From an uncultured Flavobacteriaceae bacterium (GTDB lineage: Bacteria; Bacteroidota; Bacteroidia; Flavobacteriales; Flavobacteriaceae): a stretch of 64,000 nt of DNA. Location: the NCBI GenBank assembly GCA_947488435.1, contig CANKZG010000001.1, forward strand, positions 2,410,308-2,474,307, given 5' to 3'. The position numbers were made by a program, and so were the translations under genes. Shown here one piece after another: positions 36,750 through 44,052 of the stretch (positions within the stretch are counted from its first letter, which is position 1; each line of letters opens with the position of its first letter). Under the pieces are notes generated by a model. The model had not been told where the DNA came from and ran no database searches. It saw nothing but the letters and a program-made list of their open reading frames with translations.

Positions 36750-37865
36750 TTAACGGATTTTTAGTTCCGACCATACCATGGGATGTTCACTGGCACTATG
36801 CAGTTCATTTTTGATGCTTTTTAGGATATTCCATTGAGGCCTTTTTTTAAACCAAATCCCTTTTCTTATCAATCCACCGGCCTTTACCGTTCTGTACAAT
36901 TTGCTGGAAAGCATCAAATAGTCGCTTTGCTTCAAGTTAACGCCCATTTTATAGGCTCCCAAACGGTAATATTTTGAGTCTTTTCCTTTGTCCAAATCCA
37001 CTTCAAAAGTGTGATGTTTTGAAATATCCTTTAAATCGGTTCCTAGGGTTAACGGTGCAAGAAGTTTGCTGTAGGACGGGACATTTAGTGTGCCTACAAC
37101 AGCGATCAATTCATTGGAACCATCTTTATCCTTATATACTTCTGCTATCTTTTTGGATTGAACTTCAATTTTGCTTTTAGCATCCTTATCGTGTTCTAAG
37201 TTATCCAAAAAGCACGTTGACAGTATGCTTACGATTTTACCATTGGGGGTACTGATTTTATATTCCTGTAGGTCCATATCAAAAATGGGATTGCCATTTT
37301 CATCAAAATCATTGACATGGGATTTCATTGCAAGTACTTCATAACCGGATTTGGTCAACAACCCGATACCTCTACCGTACAGGTCATTGGTCTCCAAATA
37401 CAGGATATGGGTATAGGTGTCAGATAAAAAACTCTTGTTAAATTCCAGTAGCGATGACCTGTCCTCGACCTCCAATAAGATCAGTATATCTGGTGAAACT
37501 TCCTCAACGACCTTCGCTTTGTTTGCTATGGCCACTTCATTTATGGGGGTTGAGTTTAATCTGACCCACCCGTTCCAATTGGTTAAAGGGCTTGCTTTAT
37601 TGTCTTCTGAGGCTGCATCCTTTTTTAGGAATAGTTGTCCGGCTTTATGTGCCATGGTGAGGTAAGGACCGTTCTGAGCATCTTCAAAACCCAAAAGTTT
37701 TGATAGTGTTCTGAGTCTATTGAATTCCTTATTGGTGCGCATCCCCATGACCATAAGCCGTTCAAATTCTTCAATCCAAAGTTCCCGATTTTCTTCACGG
37801 TATTTTTTTATTAGCGCTCTGTCCCTATGGAAGATATTCTGGATGTTATAGGTTGCAATGATCAT
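36750..37865 (-). CDS. Endonuclease/exonuclease/phosphatase-fold protein
   Basis: 371 aa. EEP-fold landmarks are N-terminal ATYNIQNIF (Asn), LILLEVEDR (Glu), a VVGTLNVPS segment in the position of the usual GDFN, and C-terminal SEHPMVWSEL in place of SDHxPV. The Asp of GDxN is replaced by Thr and the final SDH by SEH, so catalytic power is doubtful or altered. Not known for classical Bacteroidota ICE cores, so likely accessory. Overlaps the HTH gene by 4 bp. Confidence 0.75.
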   Translation of the reverse strand: MIIATYNIQNIFHRDRALIKKYREENRELWIEEFERLMVMGMRTNKEFNRLRTLSKLLGFEDAQNGPYLTMAHKAGQLFLKKDAASEDNKASPLTNWNGWVRLNSTPINEVAIANKAKVVEEVSPDILILLEVEDRSSLLEFNKSFLSDTYTHILYLETNDLYGRGIGLLTKSGYEVLAMKSHVNDFDENGNPIFDMDLQEYKISTPNGKIVSILSTCFLDNLEHDKDAKSKIEVQSKKIAEVYKDKDGSNELIAVVGTLNVPSYSKLLAPLTLGTDLKDISKHHTFEVDLDKGKDSKYYRLGAYKMGVNLKQSDYLMLSSKLYRTVKAGGLIRKGIWFKKRPQWNILKSIKNELHSASEHPMVWSELKIR

Positions 37866-38149
37866 AGCTGTTTCTTTAGAAAGAAATTCTTGTTGTTTTT
37901 AAGAATCTCATCGATTTCTTCTTCATCGTAGTAAATAATACCTCCCAATTTTGAGAAAGGGATGGTTTCATTGATGCGAAAGTTCTGCAATGTTCCAGGG
38001 CTGATGCCCAATTTCTTCATTACGATATTTGATTTTATCCATTTGTCAATGGTGACCCTTTCATAGTTTGTCAAGAGTTCTTTAATATCAGAGATAAGTT
38101 CTTCCTTAAACTCCTGCAGGTCATCTGCGGTAATAATATTTGCTGGCAT
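37862..38149 (-). CDS. Helix-turn-helix excisionase-like protein
   Basis: 95 aa from ATG 38149, chosen because AAGGAT lies just before it; an ATG at 38206 would add 19 hydrophobic residues. Helical N-terminus (ITADDLQEFKEELISDIKELL) and a MerR/excisionase-like C-terminal HTH (IVMKKLGISPGTLQNFRINETIPFSKLGGIIYYDEEEID). Proteins of this form regulate excision in Bacteroidota ICEs. 4-bp overlap with the EEP gene. Confidence 0.85.
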   Translation of the reverse strand: MPANIITADDLQEFKEELISDIKELLTNYERVTIDKWIKSNIVMKKLGISPGTLQNFRINETIPFSKLGGIIYYDEEEIDEILKNNKNFFLKKQL

Positions 38150-38265
38150 ATCCTTAGTTTTAATATTATACAGCAAATATGAGTCGATGATGAAAAATAA
38201 ATTCACAAGGTTTCCCTAGGTAGGGGGAAATTTTAACAACCTCTTTAAGAGGGAATAACACCTTT

Positions 38266-39093
38266 TTATTCGTCTCCTTTTTCCAAATCAAAGAGCAAAC
38301 TGGTGGTCAAATCATCCAAGAATTTTGTACGGCTTTTTTTCCGTATTCGAATCTCCCCATAGTTTCGGTAAGGATCGCCGCTCTTAAAGCGAAACGCCTG
38401 TTCAAGCGTTTTAATAATTTCGCGAATACTTACTTTACCATCATTTACGGCACGACTACTTTTTAGCGCATAGGCCAATTCCGTCATATCGGTCTTGCTC
38501 GCCGTCCAATTGAGTTGGGTCAAGGGCATGAAAGGGTTTCCATTGGGTCGATCAATATTTTTCAATCGATGGTCCAGATAAGTAATCAATCTTCGATTCG
38601 CACTTAGTTTTGCCAACAACAAATCATGTGAGGTACTGAAATCGGGATCTCGAAAGTAGTATCTCGCATGGGTGATATTGAATTCATTAAAGTATTCCCG
38701 GGTAAAATAATGGGTATCCAAATAGGTCTTTCCTTGGTCTATATATTGAATAAAATCAAGGTTTCGAGAAAAAAAATCATTCAACTTTTTCAACTTCCTT
38801 GTGGTGTATTTCCTTTTGGTTGAGCCATCCCCTTTGGGATAATGAATTTCAAAGGATTTGAGCTCGAAGAAATAGACCAGGTTCGACAGGGGTACCTGTT
38901 TGGTGTATTTGAAAAAAAGAATTTCTTTGGCGGGTGATTCAAATTTCTTTTTTGAGATATATCTTTTTAGTTTGGTCAGCAGGTTTCTACAGAGCACGAT
39001 GGACAGATCACTTTTTTTGACGACATCCTTTGTGATTGATTCAATTCTTGCTAATTCCTCCGAAAGTTCTTGAGATAGTAATTGTAGTTCCAT
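38266..39093 (-). CDS. rteC: RteC-domain regulatory protein
   Basis: 275 aa, basic and soluble. Segments FFKYTKQVPLSNLVYFFELKS, TREYFNEFNITHARYYFRD and LNWTASKTDMTELAYALKSS match RteC, the regulator that activates excision genes in CTnDOT. Neither RteA nor RteB is visible, so its input signal must differ or lie elsewhere. A 9-bp inverted repeat precedes the gene. Confidence 0.88.
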   Translation of the reverse strand: MELQLLSQELSEELARIESITKDVVKKSDLSIVLCRNLLTKLKRYISKKKFESPAKEILFFKYTKQVPLSNLVYFFELKSFEIHYPKGDGSTKRKYTTRKLKKLNDFFSRNLDFIQYIDQGKTYLDTHYFTREYFNEFNITHARYYFRDPDFSTSHDLLLAKLSANRRLITYLDHRLKNIDRPNGNPFMPLTQLNWTASKTDMTELAYALKSSRAVNDGKVSIREIIKTLEQAFRFKSGDPYRNYGEIRIRKKSRTKFLDDLTTSLLFDLEKGDE

Positions 39094-39096
39094 AAG

Positions 39097-39172
39097 CTGA
39101 CCTTTGAGCGTTAGTTACCATTGTAGGTCAAAGCGAATATTGAATTGGGGCTACGCTTTATTTAAAGGTCAG
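39097..39172. promoter_or_regulatory. Inverted repeat upstream of rteC
   Basis: CTGACCTTT (39097-39105) and AAAGGTCAG (39164-39172) are perfect complements 58 bp apart, with another AGGTCAAAG half-site at 39125-39133 between them. The spacing fits looping by a multimeric regulator or an element-end recognition array. The rest of 39173-39466 shows no gene. Confidence 0.35.
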
Positions 39173-39461
39173 ACCATATTTATAATTAATAGCAATTATT
39201 ATGCCTTAATTCCTGTTAATGGTAGAAGCTATGGCATTCAATTCTATTTTAAAAGGCACAATTAGCCAAGGCCCTATATCAATGAGCAAATGAGCCTTAA
39301 ACTCATTTGTTGAATTTGAATTGTTTTTTACTGGGCGATTTATATAATCTTAAAGGATATAAGAACGCCATGAAAATATAACGGCCAATAGTAAAGAGGT
39401 ATTTAACAACATCCGTGTCTTAGAACCTTCAGTTTACAGGTCTAAACCAGGTATTTTGTCC

Positions 39462-39497
39462 TTTTTTCAAAAAAAAGAGAGCGATTATTCGCTCTCT
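39462..39497 (-). terminator. Rho-independent terminator for minus-strand lipoprotein genes
   Basis: AGAGAGCGA (39476-39484) pairs with TCGCTCTCT (39489-39497), loop TTAT. Upstream on the plus strand is a run of A, i.e. a U-run after the stem on the minus strand. It lies 228 bp beyond the stop of the gene at 39725. Confidence 0.75.
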
Positions 39498-39619
39498 AAG
39501 GATTTAATAAAAAAAGTCAATGGTCATTTTTGCTTTACGGAACATGTGCTTGTCCCAAAAGGGGCGTAGAGCGGGCAAAAACTGATACGCACAAAGATCC
39601 CTTCCAAATAAATATTATA

Positions 39620-39651
39620 AAACTGCTCTAGAAATATTTCTAGAGCAGTTT
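39620..39651 (-). terminator. 32-bp perfect palindrome, probable terminator
   Basis: AAACTGCTCTAGAAAT (39620-39635) followed at once by its exact reverse complement to 39651. On the minus strand it is followed by TTTTATAATATTT, 73 bp past the stop at 39725. Either a strong terminator or a cruciform-forming site. Confidence 0.7.
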
Positions 39652-39724
39652 GCCTACCTTTCTTTTTCATAGCGGGGGTATATCAATACATTCAGAAAGG
39701 TTTGGGTCAAATATGGAAGGGGGC

Positions 39725-40612
39725 TTATTGTTTTTCAAAGGTCAATAGATCGATTTCCCCATCGCTACTTTCATCAATCAGCTCAATCCTTGTAGCTGAA
39801 TAGGACACAATGTTCCAATCGTCCGATAGTTCATTGAAGTTTTCGGGCGAGGCAAAGAATATATTGAAATCAATTTCCCCATTGCTCTGGCCTCCATTGA
39901 AATCACCTATGGTGCATCCATTTTTAAAGCGCAAGCGATCTTCGCCATTGATTCTCAAATCTACTTTAGACTCACCGTTCTCCAATTCGATTTCATGCAA
40001 TGTCCAAGTGTCTCCAATATCAGACAAGTCAGAAATGGTCAAAACCACTTGTATGTTGTTGCCGCTGCCAGAAGCTTCCCATGTACCTGAAAAAGTTTCC
40101 ATACCAGAAGTGGCCGTTACGGTACCGTCTGCAGAAAAGTTGAAGTCATAACCTGTGAAATTGCCTTCCAGGTCGTTATCGTTACGCTCCAATTTGTCCA
40201 CGAACCAATCCTCACATGCTGTCAGCACTTCGGTAAGTTGTTCCACGGTGCAGCTATTGCAATCATCATCGTCATTACTTGAAGAACTATCGTCATTTGA
40301 ATCATCATCAGAATCATCATCGATGGTGACAGACCATGTCCCCGTCACGGTTACACTGCCGTTATCGGCCACTAAGCTACCATCTTGATTGAAGCTGAAG
40401 CCATACCCCTCAAAGTCAGCGGTTTCGTTTTTACCTGAATCCACAAAGTTTGTAACGGTCCAAGGGCCTGTCAGGGCCGTATTGTTAATTTCTTCAACAT
40501 CGGCCTGTAATTGGGCCAAGTTGGCCATATCATCGTTTTCACTATCATTGGTGCAAGCAGTTGTCAGCAGTACCAATGATACCATAGCAAGTTTAAAAAT
40601 GTTCTTTTTCAT
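39725..40612 (-). CDS. Asp-rich lipoprotein with lipocalin-like repeats
   Basis: 295 aa. Lipobox LLTTAC near residue 20. Two beta-sandwich-like modules with the pattern W-x-V...F-x-GY-x-F-x-F-x2-DG-T...GTW...W, separated by a Ser/Asp linker (DDDSDDDSNDDSSSSNDDDD); the second module has a Cys pair CNSC...C. The modules resemble the repeats of the 603-aa neighbour. Presumed surface-exposed; ligand unknown. 27 bp downstream of the larger gene. Confidence 0.7.
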   Translation of the reverse strand: MKKNIFKLAMVSLVLLTTACTNDSENDDMANLAQLQADVEEINNTALTGPWTVTNFVDSGKNETADFEGYGFSFNQDGSLVADNGSVTVTGTWSVTIDDDSDDDSNDDSSSSNDDDDCNSCTVEQLTEVLTACEDWFVDKLERNDNDLEGNFTGYDFNFSADGTVTATSGMETFSGTWEASGSGNNIQVVLTISDLSDIGDTWTLHEIELENGESKVDLRINGEDRLRFKNGCTIGDFNGGQSNGEIDFNIFFASPENFNELSDDWNIVSYSATRIELIDESSDGEIDLLTFEKQ

Positions 40613-40639
40613 AGTATTATATTGTTGTTAGTATTCGGG

Positions 40640-42451
40640 TTATTGTTTTACAAAGATTAATGTATCCACGCCGCCATCGCCGCCACTTACATCACGGAGT
40701 TCGATTTGGGTATCGGAGATAGAAATGACATCCCAATCATCATTGAATTCATCCAAGGGCATTACATCACCAAAGTCCAAGACCAGTTTGTTATCCCCAT
40801 TTTGGGATGCCCACGTACCGTTGATGGCACTTCCGTTGTCTGCAACCACGGAACCATCGGCTTCGAAATCAAAAGTGAATCCGTTGTAATCATTGGTCTC
40901 GTTATTGCCATCATCAAGATAGCTTGAGACTGTCCAAAGTCCATCGACCAATACAGTGTCCAAGTCTGAGCCACCATTGCCATTACTGCCTGGGTTTCTT
41001 TCAAAGGTCAAAAAGTCGGTAGTGCCATCACCTCCACTGATGTCTTTCAACCTGATAATATCATCGGTAGCTTCCAAAACATCCCAATCTTCTTCCAGTT
41101 CATCAAAAGGATTGGATGTTCCAAAGTTTAAATTCAATTCTAAAGCGGTCTCATCTCCGGATGAAGTTGACCAAGTACCATTTGTGATTGTGGAACCGTC
41201 ATCGGCAGTTCCTGAACCATCCGCGGCAAAGTTGAACACCACCCCATCAAAAAGGGCCGTTTCATCAACATCGTCAAAATAATTGGTCACATACCAATCG
41301 CCAGAGGTCAATACTTGTACCAAGCCGCTATCATCTGCACCACTGTTATCATCACCTCCATTGTTACCATCACCAGCACCAGAGCAGTTACTTTCAAAGC
41401 GAAGTCGGTCATCACCCATTCTCAAGTCCACATCGCTTTCACTTCCGTCCTGCTCAATTTCGTGAAGGTTCCAGGTGGCATTGAAGTCGCTCAAATTGGG
41501 GATGTTGATGACCACGGCAATATTGTTGCCAGAGCCATTGGTCTCCCACGTTCCAGAAAATGTTTCGGAACTTGAATCAGCGGTCAATGTACCATCGTTG
41601 GCAAAATTGAAACGATATCCAGTATATAGGTCTTCCAAATCCTCATCATTACGTTCCAATTTGTCCACGCTCCAATCCGTACAGCCGACCAAAACTTCTG
41701 AAAGCTGGTTTGTAGTGCAGTTGTCACAATCATCATCATTGAAATCATTATCATCATCCTCATCACAGTCATCTTTGGCATCGTCCAAAATATCCTCTAA
41801 TTCATCAAGATTTGAGGTCTGAACTTCCGTACCATCGAATAATATTACAGTAACAGGAAAGTTTATCTGAACAACATCATCCTCATCCAAATCATCGACG
41901 AATTCATAGAGGTCTTGGTCATTGTTGAAGGTAATGGTATCAATGACCTCATTATTGGAGTTGAATACCGATGCAGTAACGGGGTATTTAATATCGGCGC
42001 ATTCAATATCATCATCAAATTCGTTCTCTCCTTCACAATCATCTGCAAAGTCCTCAAGTTCGTCAAGATTGTTGATGACCAATTCGGTAAAATCACTTAA
42101 TACAATGGTTATAGGAAATATGATTTCAAGAACATCGTCATCGTCATCAAACTCATCAAAAATATCTTCGATGGTCTCAAAATCCTCAGGAGAGTCCACA
42201 ATGATTTCTAGGTCATTCACTATTACGCTTACCGGTAATTCAATTGAGATACAGCTTGCGTTGTCAATAATGTTGTCATCGGAACCATCTTTTGCAGCGG
42301 TATTTTGCAACAGACCTGCAATGTTGGAATTGGCCGCTAGCGTTTCATCCTGCGGCCCCTCTATGAATACGGATTCTTCCTCGCGACAGGAGACCAGAGT
42401 CATGGTCAAAGCGAGGGCAAATAGGCTTAATTGTTTCAGAGTGTTTTTCAT
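40640..42451 (-). CDS. Large Asp-rich repeat lipoprotein
   Basis: 603 aa. Lipobox MTLVSC near residue 22. Residues about 65-240 hold two copies of an acidic sandwich (C-x-IELPVSVIVND... and C-x-DIKYPVTASVFN..., each ending NLDELEDxxDD). A DDDD-rich linker with CDNC follows, then three lipocalin-like modules (GTW...DDWDV...ELRDVSGGDG). Very acidic, suggesting calcium binding or salt-adapted surface exposure. Divergent from the ECF sigma gene with an 84-bp shared promoter region, so it may be a target of that sigma factor. Confidence 0.72.
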   Translation of the reverse strand: MKNTLKQLSLFALALTMTLVSCREEESVFIEGPQDETLAANSNIAGLLQNTAAKDGSDDNIIDNASCISIELPVSVIVNDLEIIVDSPEDFETIEDIFDEFDDDDDVLEIIFPITIVLSDFTELVINNLDELEDFADDCEGENEFDDDIECADIKYPVTASVFNSNNEVIDTITFNNDQDLYEFVDDLDEDDVVQINFPVTVILFDGTEVQTSNLDELEDILDDAKDDCDEDDDNDFNDDDCDNCTTNQLSEVLVGCTDWSVDKLERNDEDLEDLYTGYRFNFANDGTLTADSSSETFSGTWETNGSGNNIAVVINIPNLSDFNATWNLHEIEQDGSESDVDLRMGDDRLRFESNCSGAGDGNNGGDDNSGADDSGLVQVLTSGDWYVTNYFDDVDETALFDGVVFNFAADGSGTADDGSTITNGTWSTSSGDETALELNLNFGTSNPFDELEEDWDVLEATDDIIRLKDISGGDGTTDFLTFERNPGSNGNGGSDLDTVLVDGLWTVSSYLDDGNNETNDYNGFTFDFEADGSVVADNGSAINGTWASQNGDNKLVLDFGDVMPLDEFNDDWDVISISDTQIELRDVSGGDGGVDTLIFVKQ

Positions 42452-42568
42452 AGCATAATTGTTTTGTAATTTCTGTGTTCACTAATAGAACAACCCAGTT
42501 TTAAAAACTCCTGAAAAAAAATGTAAAATTTTATTTTGCTACATTTAATCCAAACCCAACCGAACAGT

Positions 42569-43093
42569 TTGAGCAAGGATTTACATGAGGATATTTGTGA
42601 GGATTCCGTATTCAAGGGCCTTTATGAACGATTGGCCGATGACCTACATGACTACCTCTATTATAAGTATGGAGAAAGGCTGACCCCTAGCGATAAAGCG
42701 CAAGAGGCATTCATCAAACTTTGGGAAAATTGCAAAAAAGTGACCCCGTCCAGGGCAAAGTCTTTTTTGTACACCGTAGCCAACAATTTAATGCTGAACG
42801 AGGTCAAGCATCAGAAAGTGGTTCTAAAATACCAAAATGAAAAACCTAGTGAATCAACCAATGAGTCCCCGGAATTTATTTTGGAAAAAGAAGAATACTT
42901 TAAAAAGTACCAAGAGGTCCTTGCAAGTCTGACCGAGGAACAGCGTACGGCCTTTTTATTGAACAAGGCAGAAGGGAAAAAGCATGAAGAGATAGCACAG
43001 CTATTGGGGGTTACTCGAAAAGTGGTGGAATACAGGATTTATTCAGCTTTTAAAGTACTGAGGGCCAAGTTGGAGGATTTTAACATAAAATAA
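42569..43093 (+). CDS. ECF-type RNA polymerase sigma factor
   Basis: 174 aa from TTG 42569 (MSKDLHEDICED...); another TTG at 42536 in frame would add 11 residues, and no ATG is available near the start. Sigma-70 region 2 (DKAQEAFIKLWENCKKV, SFLYTVANNLMLNE) and region 4 (LTEEQRTAFLLNKAEGKKHEEIAQLLGVTRKVVEYRI). Belongs to the FecI-like set typical of Bacteroidota. Followed by fecR and a TonB receptor with STN domain, i.e. a cell-surface signalling cascade. Confidence 0.9.
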   Translation: MSKDLHEDICEDSVFKGLYERLADDLHDYLYYKYGERLTPSDKAQEAFIKLWENCKKVTPSRAKSFLYTVANNLMLNEVKHQKVVLKYQNEKPSESTNESPEFILEKEEYFKKYQEVLASLTEEQRTAFLLNKAEGKKHEEIAQLLGVTRKVVEYRIYSAFKVLRAKLEDFNIK

Positions 43094-43128
43094 TCAGGAA
43101 AAAGAACGATCAAGTTGTTATATAAGAA

Positions 43129-44052
43129 ATGGAGATGCGTATGGACCAGGATTACTTAATACAAAAATGGCTTGCCGGGGAATTGACCCCAGAGGAGGAA
43201 AAGGCATTTGAAGCCATGGAGGATGCGCCCTTTCTAAGGGAAATTGCGGGTGATGCCACAAAGTTCCGTGCATCACAATTTTCAAGAGCCAGACAATACG
43301 ATGACTTTAAAAAAGTCCTCAACGCCCATAAGACACCAGTTAGAAAACTAAATTGGGTACGTCCCCTTATGCGGATTGCAAGCATTTTCGTTCTAGGGTT
43401 TGCCCTGTACTATTTCTTTATCTATGATAGTTTGACCCAAGTGGAGACCCAATTTGGTGAAAAAGTGACAATCGACCTTCCAGACGGGTCGGCCGTTACG
43501 GTAAATGCCCTATCAGAAATTGCCTATAACGAGAAGAACTGGAACGGTGACAGGAAGATAAGGTTAGAGGGGGAAGCCTTTTTTGATGTCGCTAAAGGAA
43601 AACAATTTGTGGTTAGCACTCCAACGGGGGAAGTCACGGTATTGGGAACGGAATTCAATGTTAGGCAAAGAGACAGTTTTTTTGAGGTAAAGTGTTTTGA
43701 AGGCACCGTAAAAGTCAATTTTGAAGACCATGAAACGATACTCGATCAGGGTGATAAAGTGCGATGGTACAATGGTGTTCTTGAACAAGGTGAAAACACC
43801 TATTCGGTACCTCAATGGACCAAAAACGTCAGTGATTTCCAAAGGGTAGGTGTGGTTGAGGTATTTGCCGAACTTGAAAGGCAGTATGGGGTAAAGGTTA
43901 CATTGGAAAATGTGGGTGGAGAACGCCTGTTCACAGGTGGTTTTGTGCACGACAACTTGGATAATGCCCTGAAATCGATAACCGTCCCATTGGATTTGGA
44001 CTACGTTATTTTAGAAACCGATAAAGTCAGGGTAAAGCCACGTGAAAAATAA
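43129..44052 (+). CDS. fecR: FecR-family anti-sigma factor
   Basis: 307 aa (ATG 43141 is an equally good start giving MDQDYLIQKWL). Short cytoplasmic N-terminus, single membrane helix (IASIFVLGFALYYFFI, about 84-100), periplasmic FecR domain (TIDLPDGSAVTVNALSEIAY, GEAFFDVAKGKQFVVSTPTGEVTVLGTEFNVR) and C-terminal STN-binding DUF4974-like part (RLFTGGFVHDNLDNALKSI). Holds the ECF sigma until the receptor signals. Overlaps the receptor gene by 11 bp. Confidence 0.9.
   Translation: MEMRMDQDYLIQKWLAGELTPEEEKAFEAMEDAPFLREIAGDATKFRASQFSRARQYDDFKKVLNAHKTPVRKLNWVRPLMRIASIFVLGFALYYFFIYDSLTQVETQFGEKVTIDLPDGSAVTVNALSEIAYNEKNWNGDRKIRLEGEAFFDVAKGKQFVVSTPTGEVTVLGTEFNVRQRDSFFEVKCFEGTVKVNFEDHETILDQGDKVRWYNGVLEQGENTYSVPQWTKNVSDFQRVGVVEVFAELERQYGVKVTLENVGGERLFTGGFVHDNLDNALKSITVPLDLDYVILETDKVRVKPREK

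Larger units (their letters stand above)
1..39724. mobile_element. Integrative and conjugative element (left end outside window)
   Basis: Seen: a relaxase-like protein with its MobA partner and coupling protein at 3.7-7.0 kb, SSB and RadC-like genes at 7.6-8.6 kb, a block traN-M-K-J-I-G-F-E at 28.0-34.8 kb, and HTH plus RteC regulators at 37.9-39.1 kb. Known: this set is characteristic of CTnDOT-like Bacteroidota conjugative transposons. Cargo is a Septu-like nuclease pair at the left and a 19-kb metal-resistance island between the mobilisation and transfer modules. No integrase is present, so at least one end is outside. The right end is uncertain: just after rteC at about 39.1-39.7 kb, or near the tRNA-like remnant at 46.9 kb. 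Confidence 0.85.

Noticed and set aside
39500-39600. Possible 3' end of an integrase or att core after rteC
   Set aside because: No reading frame with tyrosine-recombinase motifs and no convincing direct repeat inside the window.
41315-42458. Long plus-strand ORFs opposite the Asp-rich lipoprotein gene
   Set aside because: Ser-rich mirror translations of GAT/GAC-rich codons on the other strand; typical shadow ORFs.
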